From Thermoanaerobaculia bacterium (GTDB lineage: Bacteria > Acidobacteriota > Thermoanaerobaculia > Multivoradales > JAIOJS01): DNA of 64,000 bases. This document shows, one piece after another, positions 25,629-34,710 of this stretch. How positions within the stretch are numbered: the first letter of the stretch is position 1; every line of letters begins with the position of its first letter. A program made the translations under genes and the position numbers. The notes beneath the pieces are model-generated. The model was given only the letters and a program-made list of their open reading frames with translations, ran no database searches and was not told where the DNA came from. The DNA lies in contig JAUIDB010000010.1 of the NCBI GenBank assembly GCA_030429235.1, forward strand, positions 77,334 to 141,333. The letters are read 5' to 3'.

Positions 25629-26198
25629 ATGGCGACTCCCGAGGAGATGGCGCAGAAGATGATCGCCAACCTGCCCGAGCGCACGGGGCGCTCGCTCGAG
25701 GAGTGGCTGGTGCTACTGGCGGATCGCGAGACCGAGAAGCACGGACAGATCGTGAAGTACCTCAAGGGTGAGCACGCGGTGACGCATGGGTTCGCCAACC
25801 TGATCGCCCACTGCCACCTGGATCCCAGCTATCGACCGGGGGCTGCGACTTCCGAGGAGGATCTGGTGGCGACACAGTACTCGGGCGCGAAGGAGGCCCT
25901 CTTGCCGATCTATCGGACTCTCGTCGAAGCGGTGGAGGGTTTCGGACAGGACGTGGAACTGGCGCCGAAGAAGGCCTATGTGAGTCTGCGGCGCCGCAAA
26001 CAGTTCGGCCTCGTACAACCCTCGACCCGGACGCGGGTCGACGTCGGGCTCGTCCTCCGCGGGGTACCGGCGGGAGAGCGACTCGAGGCGGCCGGCAGCT
26101 TCAACTCGATGGTGACGCACCGGGTGCGGCTGCAGGAGGTCAGCGAGGTCGACGACGAACTGCGGGGCTGGCTGCGGCAGGCCTACGAGGAGGCCTGA
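25629..26198 (+). CDS. DUF4287/DUF5655 domain protein
   Basis: A 189-residue soluble protein. Residues ~3-75 resemble DUF4287 (MIANLPERTGRSLEEWLVLL then KHGQIVKYLKGEHAVTHGFANLIA). The second half (~80-188) resembles DUF5655 (VELAPKKAYVSLRRRKQFGLVQPSTRTRVDVGL), a domain I recall as a predicted transport-associated or nuclease-like domain of unknown role. Third gene of the ArsR-SRPBCC operon, one base after the SRPBCC stop. Its place suggests control by the same regulator. Confidence 0.85.
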   Translation: MATPEEMAQKMIANLPERTGRSLEEWLVLLADRETEKHGQIVKYLKGEHAVTHGFANLIAHCHLDPSYRPGAATSEEDLVATQYSGAKEALLPIYRTLVEAVEGFGQDVELAPKKAYVSLRRRKQFGLVQPSTRTRVDVGLVLRGVPAGERLEAAGSFNSMVTHRVRLQEVSEVDDELRGWLRQAYEEA

Positions 26199-26240
26199 GG
26201 CTCCAATCGGCGCCGGATTGCTTTGCGGGCGCGGCCGCGA

Positions 26241-26246
26241 TAGGTT
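26241..26246 (+). promoter_or_regulatory. Candidate -10 (TAGGTT) before the TraB-family gene
   Basis: TAGGTT lies 9 nt before the ATG at 26256, which has no Shine-Dalgarno sequence. Weaker member of the leaderless-type set. Confidence 0.25.
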
Positions 26247-26255
26247 CCGGCTCCC

Positions 26256-27434
26256 ATGAGCGACGATCTGCCCGAACTCCCCTCAGCCGTCCACCGCCTC
26301 GACCTCGAGGGCCGCACCGTCTGGCTCGTCGGCACTGCCCACGTCTCGAACCAGAGCGTCGAAGACGTGCGGACCACGCTGGCCGCAGTGCAGCCCGATA
26401 CCACCTGTGTCGAACTGTGCGAGCCCCGCTACACCAACATGATGAACCGGGAAGCGTGGCGCAAACTCGACGTCTTCGAGGTTCTCCGCAAGGGCAAGGC
26501 GATGCTGCTGTTCGCTTCCCTGCTCATGACCTCGTTCCAGAAGCGGATCGGGGAGAAGCTGGGAGTCGAACCGGGAGCCGAGATGCGGGCGGCGATCGAA
26601 TGGACCCACGAAAACGAGGGGGAACTGGTTCTCGCCGACCGGGACATCCAGACCACCTTGAAGCGCACCTGGGCCGGCCTCGGTCTCTGGACCCGGCTCA
26701 AGATGTCGTTCCAGCTCCTGGCCGGCATCCTGGTGCCCGAGGAGATCGACGAAGAAGCGATCGAGAAGATCAAGCAGGAAGCTGAGCTCTCCGGGGTCCT
26801 GGAAGAGATGGCGCAGGAGTTTCCCAAGGTCAAGGGAACTCTGATCGACGAGCGTGACCTCTACCTCGCCGAGAAGATCCGTCGGGCACCGGGCGCGCGC
26901 GTCGTGGCCGTCGTCGGCGCGGGTCACGTCCCCGGGATCAAGCGGGCGATCGGGGAGGAACGATCCCTCGAACCCCTCGATCAACTCCCCACGCCGGGTC
27001 GTTTCAGCGGCTGGCTCAAGTGGGTCATTCCGGCGGCCATCGTGGCTCTCCTCGGCTACGGCTTCTACAGTGGGGGCGCAGAGAGCTCCGCCCAGTCGGT
27101 CGGCATCTGGTTCGCGATCAACGGTGCCTTCTCGGCGCTGGGGGTGATCTTGGCCCTCGGCCATCCCTTGGCCGTGCTCGCGGCGCTGGTGGCGGCGCCC
27201 TTCACCAGCCTGAATCCGATGATCGCGGCGGGCTGGGTGGCTGGTCTGGTGCAGGCCTGGGCTCGGCGTCCGATGGTCGCAGACCTCGAACGGTTGCCTC
27301 AGGACATCCTCACGGTGCGCGGCTTCTGGCGCAACCCCGTGAGCCGGGTCCTACTGGTGGTGATCCTCGCCAATCTGGGGAGCACGCTGGGGACCTTCGT
27401 CGCCGGGAGCTGGATCGCCGCCCGGACCTTCTGA
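26256..27434 (+). CDS. TraB/PrgY-family membrane protein
   Basis: A 392-residue protein of the TraB family, related to TIKI/PrgY proteins suspected to be metalloproteases or pheromone-shutdown factors. Conserved points: VWLVGTAHVSNQS at the start, CVELCEPRY, LADRDIQTTLKRTW and VVGAGHVPGI. The N-terminal ~250 residues are soluble; three or four hydrophobic segments follow (~255-385). Function in bacteria of this type is not established. Convergent with the RND exporter 15 bp away. Confidence 0.88.
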   Translation: MSDDLPELPSAVHRLDLEGRTVWLVGTAHVSNQSVEDVRTTLAAVQPDTTCVELCEPRYTNMMNREAWRKLDVFEVLRKGKAMLLFASLLMTSFQKRIGEKLGVEPGAEMRAAIEWTHENEGELVLADRDIQTTLKRTWAGLGLWTRLKMSFQLLAGILVPEEIDEEAIEKIKQEAELSGVLEEMAQEFPKVKGTLIDERDLYLAEKIRRAPGARVVAVVGAGHVPGIKRAIGEERSLEPLDQLPTPGRFSGWLKWVIPAAIVALLGYGFYSGGAESSAQSVGIWFAINGAFSALGVILALGHPLAVLAALVAAPFTSLNPMIAAGWVAGLVQAWARRPMVADLERLPQDILTVRGFWRNPVSRVLLVVILANLGSTLGTFVAGSWIAARTF

Positions 27435-27449
27435 GGCACCCGCGGCCGG

Positions 27450-29624
27450 CTACCCCTTGCGCGGCTCGGGCCGGCGGGCACCTCGGAGCGTGGCCAGCAC
27501 CGGCACGAGGCGAAGCGACGCGATGGCGGCGAGCACCATGCCGACCCCGACCAGTCCTCCGAACCGACGTGTCGGGGGAAACGAGGAGAGCAGGAAGATG
27601 GCGAAGCCGGCCGCGACGATTGCGGCTGCCGCCAGCACGGCGGGTCCCTGCTCGGCAAGAGCTCGGGTCCAGGCGGTCGAGTCCAGCGGGTGGGTGGATC
27701 GTTGGCGTCGAGCGGCGGCAGCCAAGTGGATCATCGAGTCGATCCCAATGGCGATGGCGACGTTGACGGCGGGGGAGGAGATGATGTCGAGGGCAACCCT
27801 CGTCAGTCCCAGGGCTCCGAGCAGTAGGCAGGGGATCGCCGCGACGCAGAGGACCATGGCGAGGGTCGTCTGGACTCGACGGCTGACGGCGTAGGCCACC
27901 ACCAGGAACAGTCCCAGCAGGGCCCCGAGCTGGCGTACGAGACCCTCGCGGATCAGCTGCCCCAGTCGGCTCTGTAGGTCGTAGAGTCCGCCGATGGTCG
28001 TTGCCTGAAGGCCGTTGGCATCGACCCGCGCCGCGAGCCGGGCGATCACACGACTCCGTGGCGCCTGTCGGTCGGCCTCGTGCATCGAGAGCGAGTAGAG
28101 GGCCGTGCGATGGTCGGGACTGAGGAATCCGCGGGTCGTGTCCACGAACTGATCGCGTTCCAACAGCTGGACGAGCCGCTTCCAACCGAGCAGCCGCGCC
28201 AGGGGGTTCTGTTGCGCTTCCTCGGCCAGCACCACGATCGAGAGGGTGGTGCCGACAGTAGGATCCTCTTCCAGTTCTGACTGCAGCGCGCGGAGCTTGC
28301 GACCGTTCTCTGGCTCGTCGAGAGCGGAACCATCGGGACTCGAGACGACAAGGTGGAGCGGACTGCTGCCGCGATCGGCATCGATGATTTCCAGGCCCCG
28401 ATAGAGCGTGGTCGCGTCGTCGAAGTACGAGAGCAGCGACGGGTCGGTGTCGAGTCGACCGAGCCCAGGTCCGGCGACGATACAGCAGACCAGAGCGCCG
28501 GCGAGCCAGGGAAGGGGCCGAACTGACCGGGGGTCGGACTCGGCCCACCGCGGTGCCCTGGTCGCTGTCTCCGACCGGGTCGGTGGGCGCCTGGAGGCGA
28601 GGAAGAAGGGGTACAGCAGGTAGGCGCAGGCGGCGGCGAACAGCGTGGCACAAAGGCCGGCGACCGCCAGCTCCCGGAGGGGCTTGGCGGGAGCTAATCG
28701 CAGCGTGGCGAAGCCGAGCAGCGTCGTGACCATCGACCAGAAGGAGGCAGCGGCCGTGACTCGGATCGCTTGGGCTACTGGCCGAAGCGCCCGGTCCTGA
28801 GGCGAGTCCACTCGGAGCAATCGCCGCCAGTTGTTGGTCAGGAACACCGTGTGCGAGAGCGTCAAGACGAAGGCGATGGTGACGATATTGGCGGTCAGCA
28901 GGCCAATGGGAACCGCGAACCAGGAGAGCGCCAGGAGGGTGAGTAGGGAAGCCGTTACACAGGTCGAGAGCATTCCCAGGACGAGCCGTGGGGCACGATA
29001 GATCCAACCGATGGCCAGGCCGAAGAGCAGGAGCGCGACGCCGCTGAAGACCCGCAGGTCGCGTTCCAGCGCACGGCGGATCTGCTCGACGACCCAGGGG
29101 ACGCCGGAGACGAACAGCTCGAAGTCCGCGGCGGAGTGGCGGGCCAGCACCGCGTCGAGTTGGGACCAGGGCTCGGCTGGTCCGGTCGTTCTGGGGGCCG
29201 GAGTAGTGTTTTCCGCGCTCGACCACTCCATGAGCAGGTAGACGAGGGCCTCGTCCTCGCCCTGCAGGAGTCGGCTCCAGAGCGGGCTCGTCGCCACCTC
29301 CTGGGGCGAGCCGGGGCCAGAAGTGTGCGACAGCACGCGGCCCACGGTGGGGAGCGCCGCGAGTTCGTCGCTGAGGTGCTCCAGGCGTTCCAAGTGGGCG
29401 GCAGAGAGCGGCTCGGGCGTTCGTATCCCGACCAGGACGGGTGACTCGGTGGCGAAACGCTCGGCGATCTCCCGGGAGGCGCTGAGGGCGGGATCGTCGG
29501 AGGCGAAGAAGAAGTCGTTCTCCACTCGGGGGCGGAGGTCGACCTTCGTCGCCGCGAGCCAGAGCGCCAGGGCTAGGACCCCGAGGGGGACCGCGAGTCC
29601 GAGCCGAAGCGAACGAGCCGACAT
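27450..29624 (-). CDS. RND/MMPL superfamily exporter
   Basis: A 724-residue inner-membrane protein with two halves, each beginning with one helix followed by a periplasmic loop and a five-helix bundle. The first bundle is at ~200-345 (helices around FSGVALLLFGLAIGWIY and IVTIAFVLTLSHTVFLTN), the second at ~565-715. It resembles the MMPL/hopanoid-transporter branch of RND proteins, which move lipids or hydrophobic molecules. No adaptor or outer-membrane channel gene is adjacent. ATG 29624 has TATACT 7 nt upstream and no Shine-Dalgarno sequence. Confidence 0.87.
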   Translation of the reverse strand: MSARSLRLGLAVPLGVLALALWLAATKVDLRPRVENDFFFASDDPALSASREIAERFATESPVLVGIRTPEPLSAAHLERLEHLSDELAALPTVGRVLSHTSGPGSPQEVATSPLWSRLLQGEDEALVYLLMEWSSAENTTPAPRTTGPAEPWSQLDAVLARHSAADFELFVSGVPWVVEQIRRALERDLRVFSGVALLLFGLAIGWIYRAPRLVLGMLSTCVTASLLTLLALSWFAVPIGLLTANIVTIAFVLTLSHTVFLTNNWRRLLRVDSPQDRALRPVAQAIRVTAAASFWSMVTTLLGFATLRLAPAKPLRELAVAGLCATLFAAACAYLLYPFFLASRRPPTRSETATRAPRWAESDPRSVRPLPWLAGALVCCIVAGPGLGRLDTDPSLLSYFDDATTLYRGLEIIDADRGSSPLHLVVSSPDGSALDEPENGRKLRALQSELEEDPTVGTTLSIVVLAEEAQQNPLARLLGWKRLVQLLERDQFVDTTRGFLSPDHRTALYSLSMHEADRQAPRSRVIARLAARVDANGLQATTIGGLYDLQSRLGQLIREGLVRQLGALLGLFLVVAYAVSRRVQTTLAMVLCVAAIPCLLLGALGLTRVALDIISSPAVNVAIAIGIDSMIHLAAAARRQRSTHPLDSTAWTRALAEQGPAVLAAAAIVAAGFAIFLLSSFPPTRRFGGLVGVGMVLAAIASLRLVPVLATLRGARRPEPRKG

Positions 29625-29631
29625 GCGTCGC

Positions 29632-29637
29632 AGTATA
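29632..29637 (-). promoter_or_regulatory. -10 hexamer TATACT of the RND exporter gene
   Basis: Read leftward, TATACT is 7 nt before ATG 29624. No ribosome-binding site lies between them. Confidence 0.45.
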
Positions 29638-29825
29638 GCCAGCTGGCGAGTCGCTTCGATGGCGGTACGCCACGCCCCGGAAGCGTTCCATCTGGGAATG
29701 CCGGCTCGGGTTCACTCGTACTGCGGGAGTGAGGACGGGAACCCGTCGCCCTATGTCACGTAGTCCTCGACAAGCCCCTCGAACCGGGGGCCCAAGAACA
29801 ACCGATCGATCCGAAGGAGAAGATC

Positions 29826-30026
29826 ATGACCTCTACCGTTGCCGCACCCCTTCACCGCGATCCGTCGCGAGCGATGCTGGGCGGAGTCTGCGCCGGGATC
29901 GCCCGCTGGCTGGGTTGGGGACCGACCTCGGTCCGAATCCTGTTCGTGCTGGTGTCGGTGCTCTCGGCCGCTTTTCCCGGGATCCTGGTGTACCTCGCGC
30001 TCTGGATCCTGATGCCGAGAAGCTGA
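29826..30026 (+). CDS. PspC-domain small membrane protein
   Basis: A 66-residue protein consisting of one PspC domain: RAMLGGVCAGIARWLGW, then TSVRILFVLVSVLSAAFPG and a final hydrophobic segment ending LWILMP. PspC is a membrane partner of the phage-shock envelope-stress response in enterobacteria; stand-alone short members are common and mostly unstudied. AAGGAGA precedes the ATG. Its stop is one base from the htpG stop (convergent). Confidence 0.9.
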   Translation: MTSTVAAPLHRDPSRAMLGGVCAGIARWLGWGPTSVRILFVLVSVLSAAFPGILVYLALWILMPRS

Positions 30027-30027
30027 G

Positions 30028-31980
30028 TCAGAGAGCCTGCAGCATGAGCTTGCCCACCAGGCGGTTGTAGGCCGCCGGGTCGGGCAGGTCCGATCCTTCG
30101 GCCAACAGGCTGTAGCCCAGCAGCAGTTGGGCATACTCCTCGAGGAGGGGGTCCACTGGATCCGCCGCGAAGCGACCTTGGAGCTTCTCGATCAGTTCGT
30201 GCTTCGGATTGAGTTCCAGGATGCGCTTCTGGATGGGCAGGTCTGCCCCTTCGGTCTGCCGCAGCAGACGTTCGAGGTTGGGGCTGATGCCATGCTCGTC
30301 GGCGACCAGGCAGACCGGCGACGTCGTCAGGCGGGTCGAGAGGCGCACCTCCTTGACGGTGTCGTCGAGCAGCTTCTGGAGGCGGGTCATGAGGTCTCCG
30401 AAGGTCTTGCTCTGCTCGGAGAGTTCCATTTCGGCTTCCTTCTTCTCCTCCTCGGTGCCGAGTTCGACCTCCCCCTTGCCGACCGACTTGAGCTTCTTGT
30501 CGCCGTACTCGAAGACCGATTGGACCAGGATCTCGTCCACCGGATCTGTCAGGTAGAGAACTTCGTATCCCTTGGCCTGAAAGGCCTCCAGGTGGGGTGA
30601 GTTCTTCACGGTGGTGAGGCTCTCGCCCGTCAAGTAGTAGATCTCTTCTTGGCCCTCCTTCATTCGCTCGAGGTACCCATCGAGGTCGGTGAGTTCCTCG
30701 CTGTCGTGCGACGAGGCGAAGTAGAGAAGTCCCATGAGGCGCTTCTGTTGGTCGGGGTCGGCGCTGGTCCCTTCCTTGAGGACTCGGCCGAACTCCTTCC
30801 AAAGCTGTCGGTACTTCTCGTTTTCCTCCTTCTTCATCGTCGCCAGGTGATCGAGGACCTTGCGGGTCAGCCACTTGCGCATCTGATGGATGTGGCGGTC
30901 TTGCTGCACCATCTCGCGCGAGATGTTGAGAGGCAGGTCGGCGGAATCGACGATGCCGCGGACAAACCGCAGGTAGCTGGGAAGTAGCTCTTCGCAGTTC
31001 TCCAGGATCAAGACCCGGCGCACGTACAGCCGAAGCCCCCAGTTCGGTTCTCGGTAGTACAGGTCGAAGGGGGCCCGCTCGGGGAGGAAGAGCAGCGCCC
31101 GGTACTCGATGCGTCCCTCGGCCCGCAGCGCGATGCGGTCGAGGGGGGCGCTCCAGTCGTGCGAGATGTGCTGATAGAACTCGGCGTACTCCTCGTCCTT
31201 GACGTCGTCCGGGTTTCGGGTCCAGATCGGTACCTGCGAGTTGAGGGTGACCTCTTCGGTGACCTTCTGCGGTTCGCCGGGGATCGGTTGGCCCGCGTCG
31301 TCGAGGATCTCCGGAGCGGGAACTTCCTTCTCCTCGTCGGCTCGGATCGGGTACGCCACGAAGTCCGAGTGCTTCTTGACGATCCGGCGCAGCACGTAGA
31401 AGTCCGTGAAGTCCTCGATGCCGTTCTCGGCGTCGACCGGCTTCAGGTGGAGAGTGATCGAAGTCCCGACTGCGTCTCTGTCGGTCGCTTCGAGCGTGAA
31501 CGTTCCGTCGCCGGACGACTCCCAGCGTGTGGCCACCTCCGACCCGGCGCGACGGGTGACCAGGACGATCCGATCCGCGACCATGAAGGCTGAGTAGAAC
31601 CCGACTCCGAACCGCCCGATGAGTTCGGCGCGTGCTTCGGAGTCCGGGTTCTTGGCCAGTTCTTCCATCAGCTCGCGGGTCCCCGACTTGGCGATGGTGC
31701 CGATGTTGGCGACGACCTCGTCGCGGTCCATTCCGATCCCGTTGTCGTGGATCGTCAGGGTACGGGCCGCGGGATCGACATCGAGCCGAATCGTCAGTTC
31801 CTCGTCCTCGGTCAGCAACGAACCGTCGGTCAGCGCTTCGAAGCGGCGGCGGTCCAGGGCGTCGGACGCGTTCGAGACGAGCTCTCGCAGGAAGATCTCC
31901 TTGTTGGAGTAGAGAGAGTGGATGACGATGTCCAGTAGCTGCCGGGTCTCGGCTCGAAAGGCGTGGGTTTCGGTGGTCAT
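30028..31980 (-). CDS. htpG: Chaperone HtpG (bacterial Hsp90)
   Basis: A 650-residue ATP-dependent chaperone. N-terminal ATPase landmarks are NKEIFLRELVSNASDALD, LTIHDNGIGMDRDEV, GTIAKSGTRELM and IGRFGVGFYSAFMVAD. The middle domain has NLPLNISREMVQQ and the C-terminal dimerisation domain ends in LMLQAL. Length is normal. Start ATG 31980 follows GAGGAG; the frame continues upstream to 32037 without need. No standard heat-shock operator was recognised upstream. Confidence 0.97.
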   Translation of the reverse strand: MTTETHAFRAETRQLLDIVIHSLYSNKEIFLRELVSNASDALDRRRFEALTDGSLLTEDEELTIRLDVDPAARTLTIHDNGIGMDRDEVVANIGTIAKSGTRELMEELAKNPDSEARAELIGRFGVGFYSAFMVADRIVLVTRRAGSEVATRWESSGDGTFTLEATDRDAVGTSITLHLKPVDAENGIEDFTDFYVLRRIVKKHSDFVAYPIRADEEKEVPAPEILDDAGQPIPGEPQKVTEEVTLNSQVPIWTRNPDDVKDEEYAEFYQHISHDWSAPLDRIALRAEGRIEYRALLFLPERAPFDLYYREPNWGLRLYVRRVLILENCEELLPSYLRFVRGIVDSADLPLNISREMVQQDRHIHQMRKWLTRKVLDHLATMKKEENEKYRQLWKEFGRVLKEGTSADPDQQKRLMGLLYFASSHDSEELTDLDGYLERMKEGQEEIYYLTGESLTTVKNSPHLEAFQAKGYEVLYLTDPVDEILVQSVFEYGDKKLKSVGKGEVELGTEEEKKEAEMELSEQSKTFGDLMTRLQKLLDDTVKEVRLSTRLTTSPVCLVADEHGISPNLERLLRQTEGADLPIQKRILELNPKHELIEKLQGRFAADPVDPLLEEYAQLLLGYSLLAEGSDLPDPAAYNRLVGKLMLQAL

Positions 31981-32291
31981 GGGTTCTCCTCGATTCAACT
32001 CGGACTGACCCCGCTCGGAGGCCGAGGCCGTGCGCATTCGTTCTGGGGACGTGTGGCGGTGACCGGAGGCTGGCCATTCTGATTTAGGCCGGGCCGGATG
32101 CCGATCTCTGGCAATCGAACCCGCCGCAAACGCAACCCTATTCCATCACAGGGCGTATCTCCTGTCAGCCCATACAGCCGAGGCTTCATGTCACAATGGG
32201 GCTTCGTCCAGGAAATGGGATCGAGCCACGCTCTGCTCGGTGGAGTGATGGGTCATGGAACTACGTTCAGTCATCACGAGAGGAGCCTACG
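31981..32291. other. Divergent intergenic region, htpG / PQQ-propeller gene
   Basis: This 311-bp gap carries the Shine-Dalgarno sequences of both flanking genes and presumably both promoters. I found no convincing -35/-10 pair. A CCCCAT reading leftward at 32201-32196 resembles part of a sigma32 -10, but its -35 is poor and it is over 200 bp from htpG. A short inverted repeat ACAGG/CCTGT lies near 32147-32164. No gene is visible. Confidence 0.4.
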
Positions 32292-34694
32292 ATGTATCGC
32301 AGAACCCCCTTGGTGCGCCGACTCGCACTGTGGACCGCCTTCGTCAGCCTAGCGGGAATTGCCGGCGCTTCCGATTGGGGCCAATTCCGCGGTCCCAACA
32401 GCAACGGCTTGGCGGTGGATGGTTTACCCGAAGGCGACGGACAGCTGGCTCTCGACCAGCGGTGGGTGGTCGACGTGGGAAGTGGCTACTCTGGCGTGGT
32501 GGTGGCGGGTGATCGGGTGGTGACCCTGTTCGCCGATGGTGACAAGGACTACGTCGGGGCGTTTTCTGCGGCTGATGGCAGCGAACTCTGGCGCTTCGAA
32601 CTCGAACCGACCTACCAGGGGCACGATGGTTCGCACGACGGTCCTATCGCGACTCCCATGGTGGCCGACGGAAGAGTCTTTGCCCTCGGCGCGCGTGGCC
32701 GGTTGGTAGCCGTGGACCTCGCGACCGGCTCCCTGAGCTGGTCGGTGCACCTGGTGGAGGATCTCGGAGGCGAAAAGCCGTGGTACGGATTCGGGAGTTC
32801 TCCGCTTCGCGCCGGGGACAATGTCGTGGTGGGCATGCCCTCGGAGGAGGGTGGGCTCGTGGCCCTGAACCGATCGACCGGCGAACTGGCCTGGCAAGCG
32901 ACGGACGACTCCATCGAGTACCAGTCGGCGGCTCTGGTCACGCTTCTGGGGCAGGAACAGATCGTCGTCGGGGCCCAACGTGCCATCTGGGGCGTCGAGC
33001 CGACCGGCAGAGTGCTCTGGAGCTACGAGCACGGAGGCCGAGGAGGGCGTGGCGCGGGGAGCCTCACGGTGCTTCCGGTGAGTGAGAGTCGCGTCTTCAT
33101 CGACCACGACGACAAACAGTCCGCCTTGCTCCAGATCGCCTCGGGCCCCGAAGGCTGGACGGCCGAGAAGGTCTGGGAAGGACGAGCCCTGATCAACTCC
33201 TATGTCCCCCCGGTCACCACCGGTGGTTCGCTCTACGGCTACACCACTCGTTTTCTGTCGGCCGTCGACCCCGAGACCGGTGAGGAACTCTTCCGTTCGC
33301 GCGAGCCGGGGGACGGATTCCCGCTGGCGATCGAGGATCAGCTCGTGGTTGCGACCAAGGCGGGAGGTGTCCACATTGGGCCGGCGAGTCGAGAGGGCTG
33401 GAAGGAGTCGGGCTCGCTCGATCTCTTCGAGGCACACTCCTGGACGCCGCCGTCCTACGCCGACGGGAGTCTCTATCTACGCTCGTTCGGTCAGCTGGCC
33501 CGGGTTGACCTCACCCGTTCCGCGGCGGGAATGGGGATGGCATCTGCCGAGGTACCCGCCCGCATCGAGGCGATCCTGGCGGCGGTGGACCGAGCGGCAG
33601 CGGTCGAGCAGGCCTGGAAGGAGGCGAAACCACCGTGGATCGATGGCACCACCGTGACCTTCGCCTGGCGCGGTGAGGCGGCCGACGTCGGAATCGGTGG
33701 CGACATGATCGGGGTGCGGGACGAGTCGCCCATGAACCACGTGGAGGGCACGGACCTCTGGTGGTACGCCGCCGAACTGCCGGCTGCCGGCCGCGTCAAC
33801 TACGCCTACCTGGTCGACTTCGAGGCGACCATCGATCCCCACAATCCCCGGACCACCCAGAGTACCGTGTTCGGACCTGACATGAACCTGGCCCGTCCGG
33901 AGGGAGTGGAGATGTCCTGGTTGGCCATGCCGGAGTGGCAGCAGCCGGACCACTACGCCGAGCTGCCATCTGACCATCCTCGGGGCACGGTGGTCGAGAG
34001 CGAGCTCTCCTTCCAGCCGCCGACGCCCGAGGGTGCTCCCGAGGCGCCACCAGCGGCAACGATCGGTCTCGCGGTTTGGACTCCGCCAGGCTACGAGGAG
34101 GGGAGCGACAAGTATCCTGTGCTCTACGTGCTCGACGGCCAGGCACGGGAGCTCGGCGGTTGGGTCAATACCCTCGACCGGCTCGTCGGCGACCAGGTCC
34201 TGCCGGTGGTGGTGGCCTTTGTCGACCTGCCCCGTCTGCCGGGCCCGATGGCGATGCAGGCCTTCCAGGAAACCGTCGTCTCCCACGTGGAGACAGAGTT
34301 CCGGGTCGACGGAAAGCGCGACTCGAGGGCGCTCCACGGGGCCGGCGGCAGTTCCTCTCGTGCGCTTCTGCTGGCGCTTCACAACCCGGACTTTGCCCGC
34401 GGTCTGGCCATGCAGTCGGTACACTCGATCGATTTCGAACTGAACATGATTCGCCAGGCGCTCGCAGGGGGTGATCCTGAGACGGTGCCGCTCGACATCT
34501 ACCTGGAGTGGGGAGTCCTCGACCTTCGAGCCGATGCCGAGGGTTGGGACATGCGCGACTCCGCACGGCAGGTCCAGGCCGCCCTCATCGAACGGGGCTA
34601 CCAGCCGCAGGGCGGTGAGGTGGTCGATTCGACCGACTGGGCGGCGTGGAGGAACCGCACGGACGTTGTGCTCCGAACCCTCTTCCCGAAGTAA
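32292..34694 (+). CDS. PQQ-type beta-propeller fused to enterochelin-esterase-like domain (probably inactive)
   Basis: An 800-residue exported protein. The signal peptide ends near GIAGAS. Residues ~25-420 are PQQ-like propeller blades (WGQFRGPNSNG, LVAVDLATGSLSW, LVALNRSTGELAW). A CBM48-like early-set domain follows (~445-525, VTFAWRGEA...NYAYLVDF), then an esterase domain of the Fes/esterase-D type (~575-800). Where active relatives read GASMGG at the nucleophile elbow this has GAGGSSS (683-689), and where they read GGHDW near the end this has DSTDW (779-783), so the catalytic His is missing. It may bind rather than cleave a ligand. GAGAGGAG precedes the ATG. Convergent with a TonB-dependent receptor. 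Confidence 0.82.
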   Translation: MYRRTPLVRRLALWTAFVSLAGIAGASDWGQFRGPNSNGLAVDGLPEGDGQLALDQRWVVDVGSGYSGVVVAGDRVVTLFADGDKDYVGAFSAADGSELWRFELEPTYQGHDGSHDGPIATPMVADGRVFALGARGRLVAVDLATGSLSWSVHLVEDLGGEKPWYGFGSSPLRAGDNVVVGMPSEEGGLVALNRSTGELAWQATDDSIEYQSAALVTLLGQEQIVVGAQRAIWGVEPTGRVLWSYEHGGRGGRGAGSLTVLPVSESRVFIDHDDKQSALLQIASGPEGWTAEKVWEGRALINSYVPPVTTGGSLYGYTTRFLSAVDPETGEELFRSREPGDGFPLAIEDQLVVATKAGGVHIGPASREGWKESGSLDLFEAHSWTPPSYADGSLYLRSFGQLARVDLTRSAAGMGMASAEVPARIEAILAAVDRAAAVEQAWKEAKPPWIDGTTVTFAWRGEAADVGIGGDMIGVRDESPMNHVEGTDLWWYAAELPAAGRVNYAYLVDFEATIDPHNPRTTQSTVFGPDMNLARPEGVEMSWLAMPEWQQPDHYAELPSDHPRGTVVESELSFQPPTPEGAPEAPPAATIGLAVWTPPGYEEGSDKYPVLYVLDGQARELGGWVNTLDRLVGDQVLPVVVAFVDLPRLPGPMAMQAFQETVVSHVETEFRVDGKRDSRALHGAGGSSSRALLLALHNPDFARGLAMQSVHSIDFELNMIRQALAGGDPETVPLDIYLEWGVLDLRADAEGWDMRDSARQVQAALIERGYQPQGGEVVDSTDWAAWRNRTDVVLRTLFPK

Positions 34695-34710
34695 CACTCC
34701 GCGCGGTGGG

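Noticed and set aside
27310-29715. 801-codon minus-strand ORF over the RND exporter
   Set aside because: Off-frame shadow; low-complexity Arg/Pro/Gly composition, no recognisable segments.
29852-32077. 741-codon minus-strand ORF over htpG
   Set aside because: Same-strand alternative frame of htpG; arginine/proline-rich nonsense translation.
32190-32210. Sigma32 heat-shock promoter for htpG
   Set aside because: CCCCAT is present, but the -35 match is poor and the distance to htpG exceeds 200 bp.
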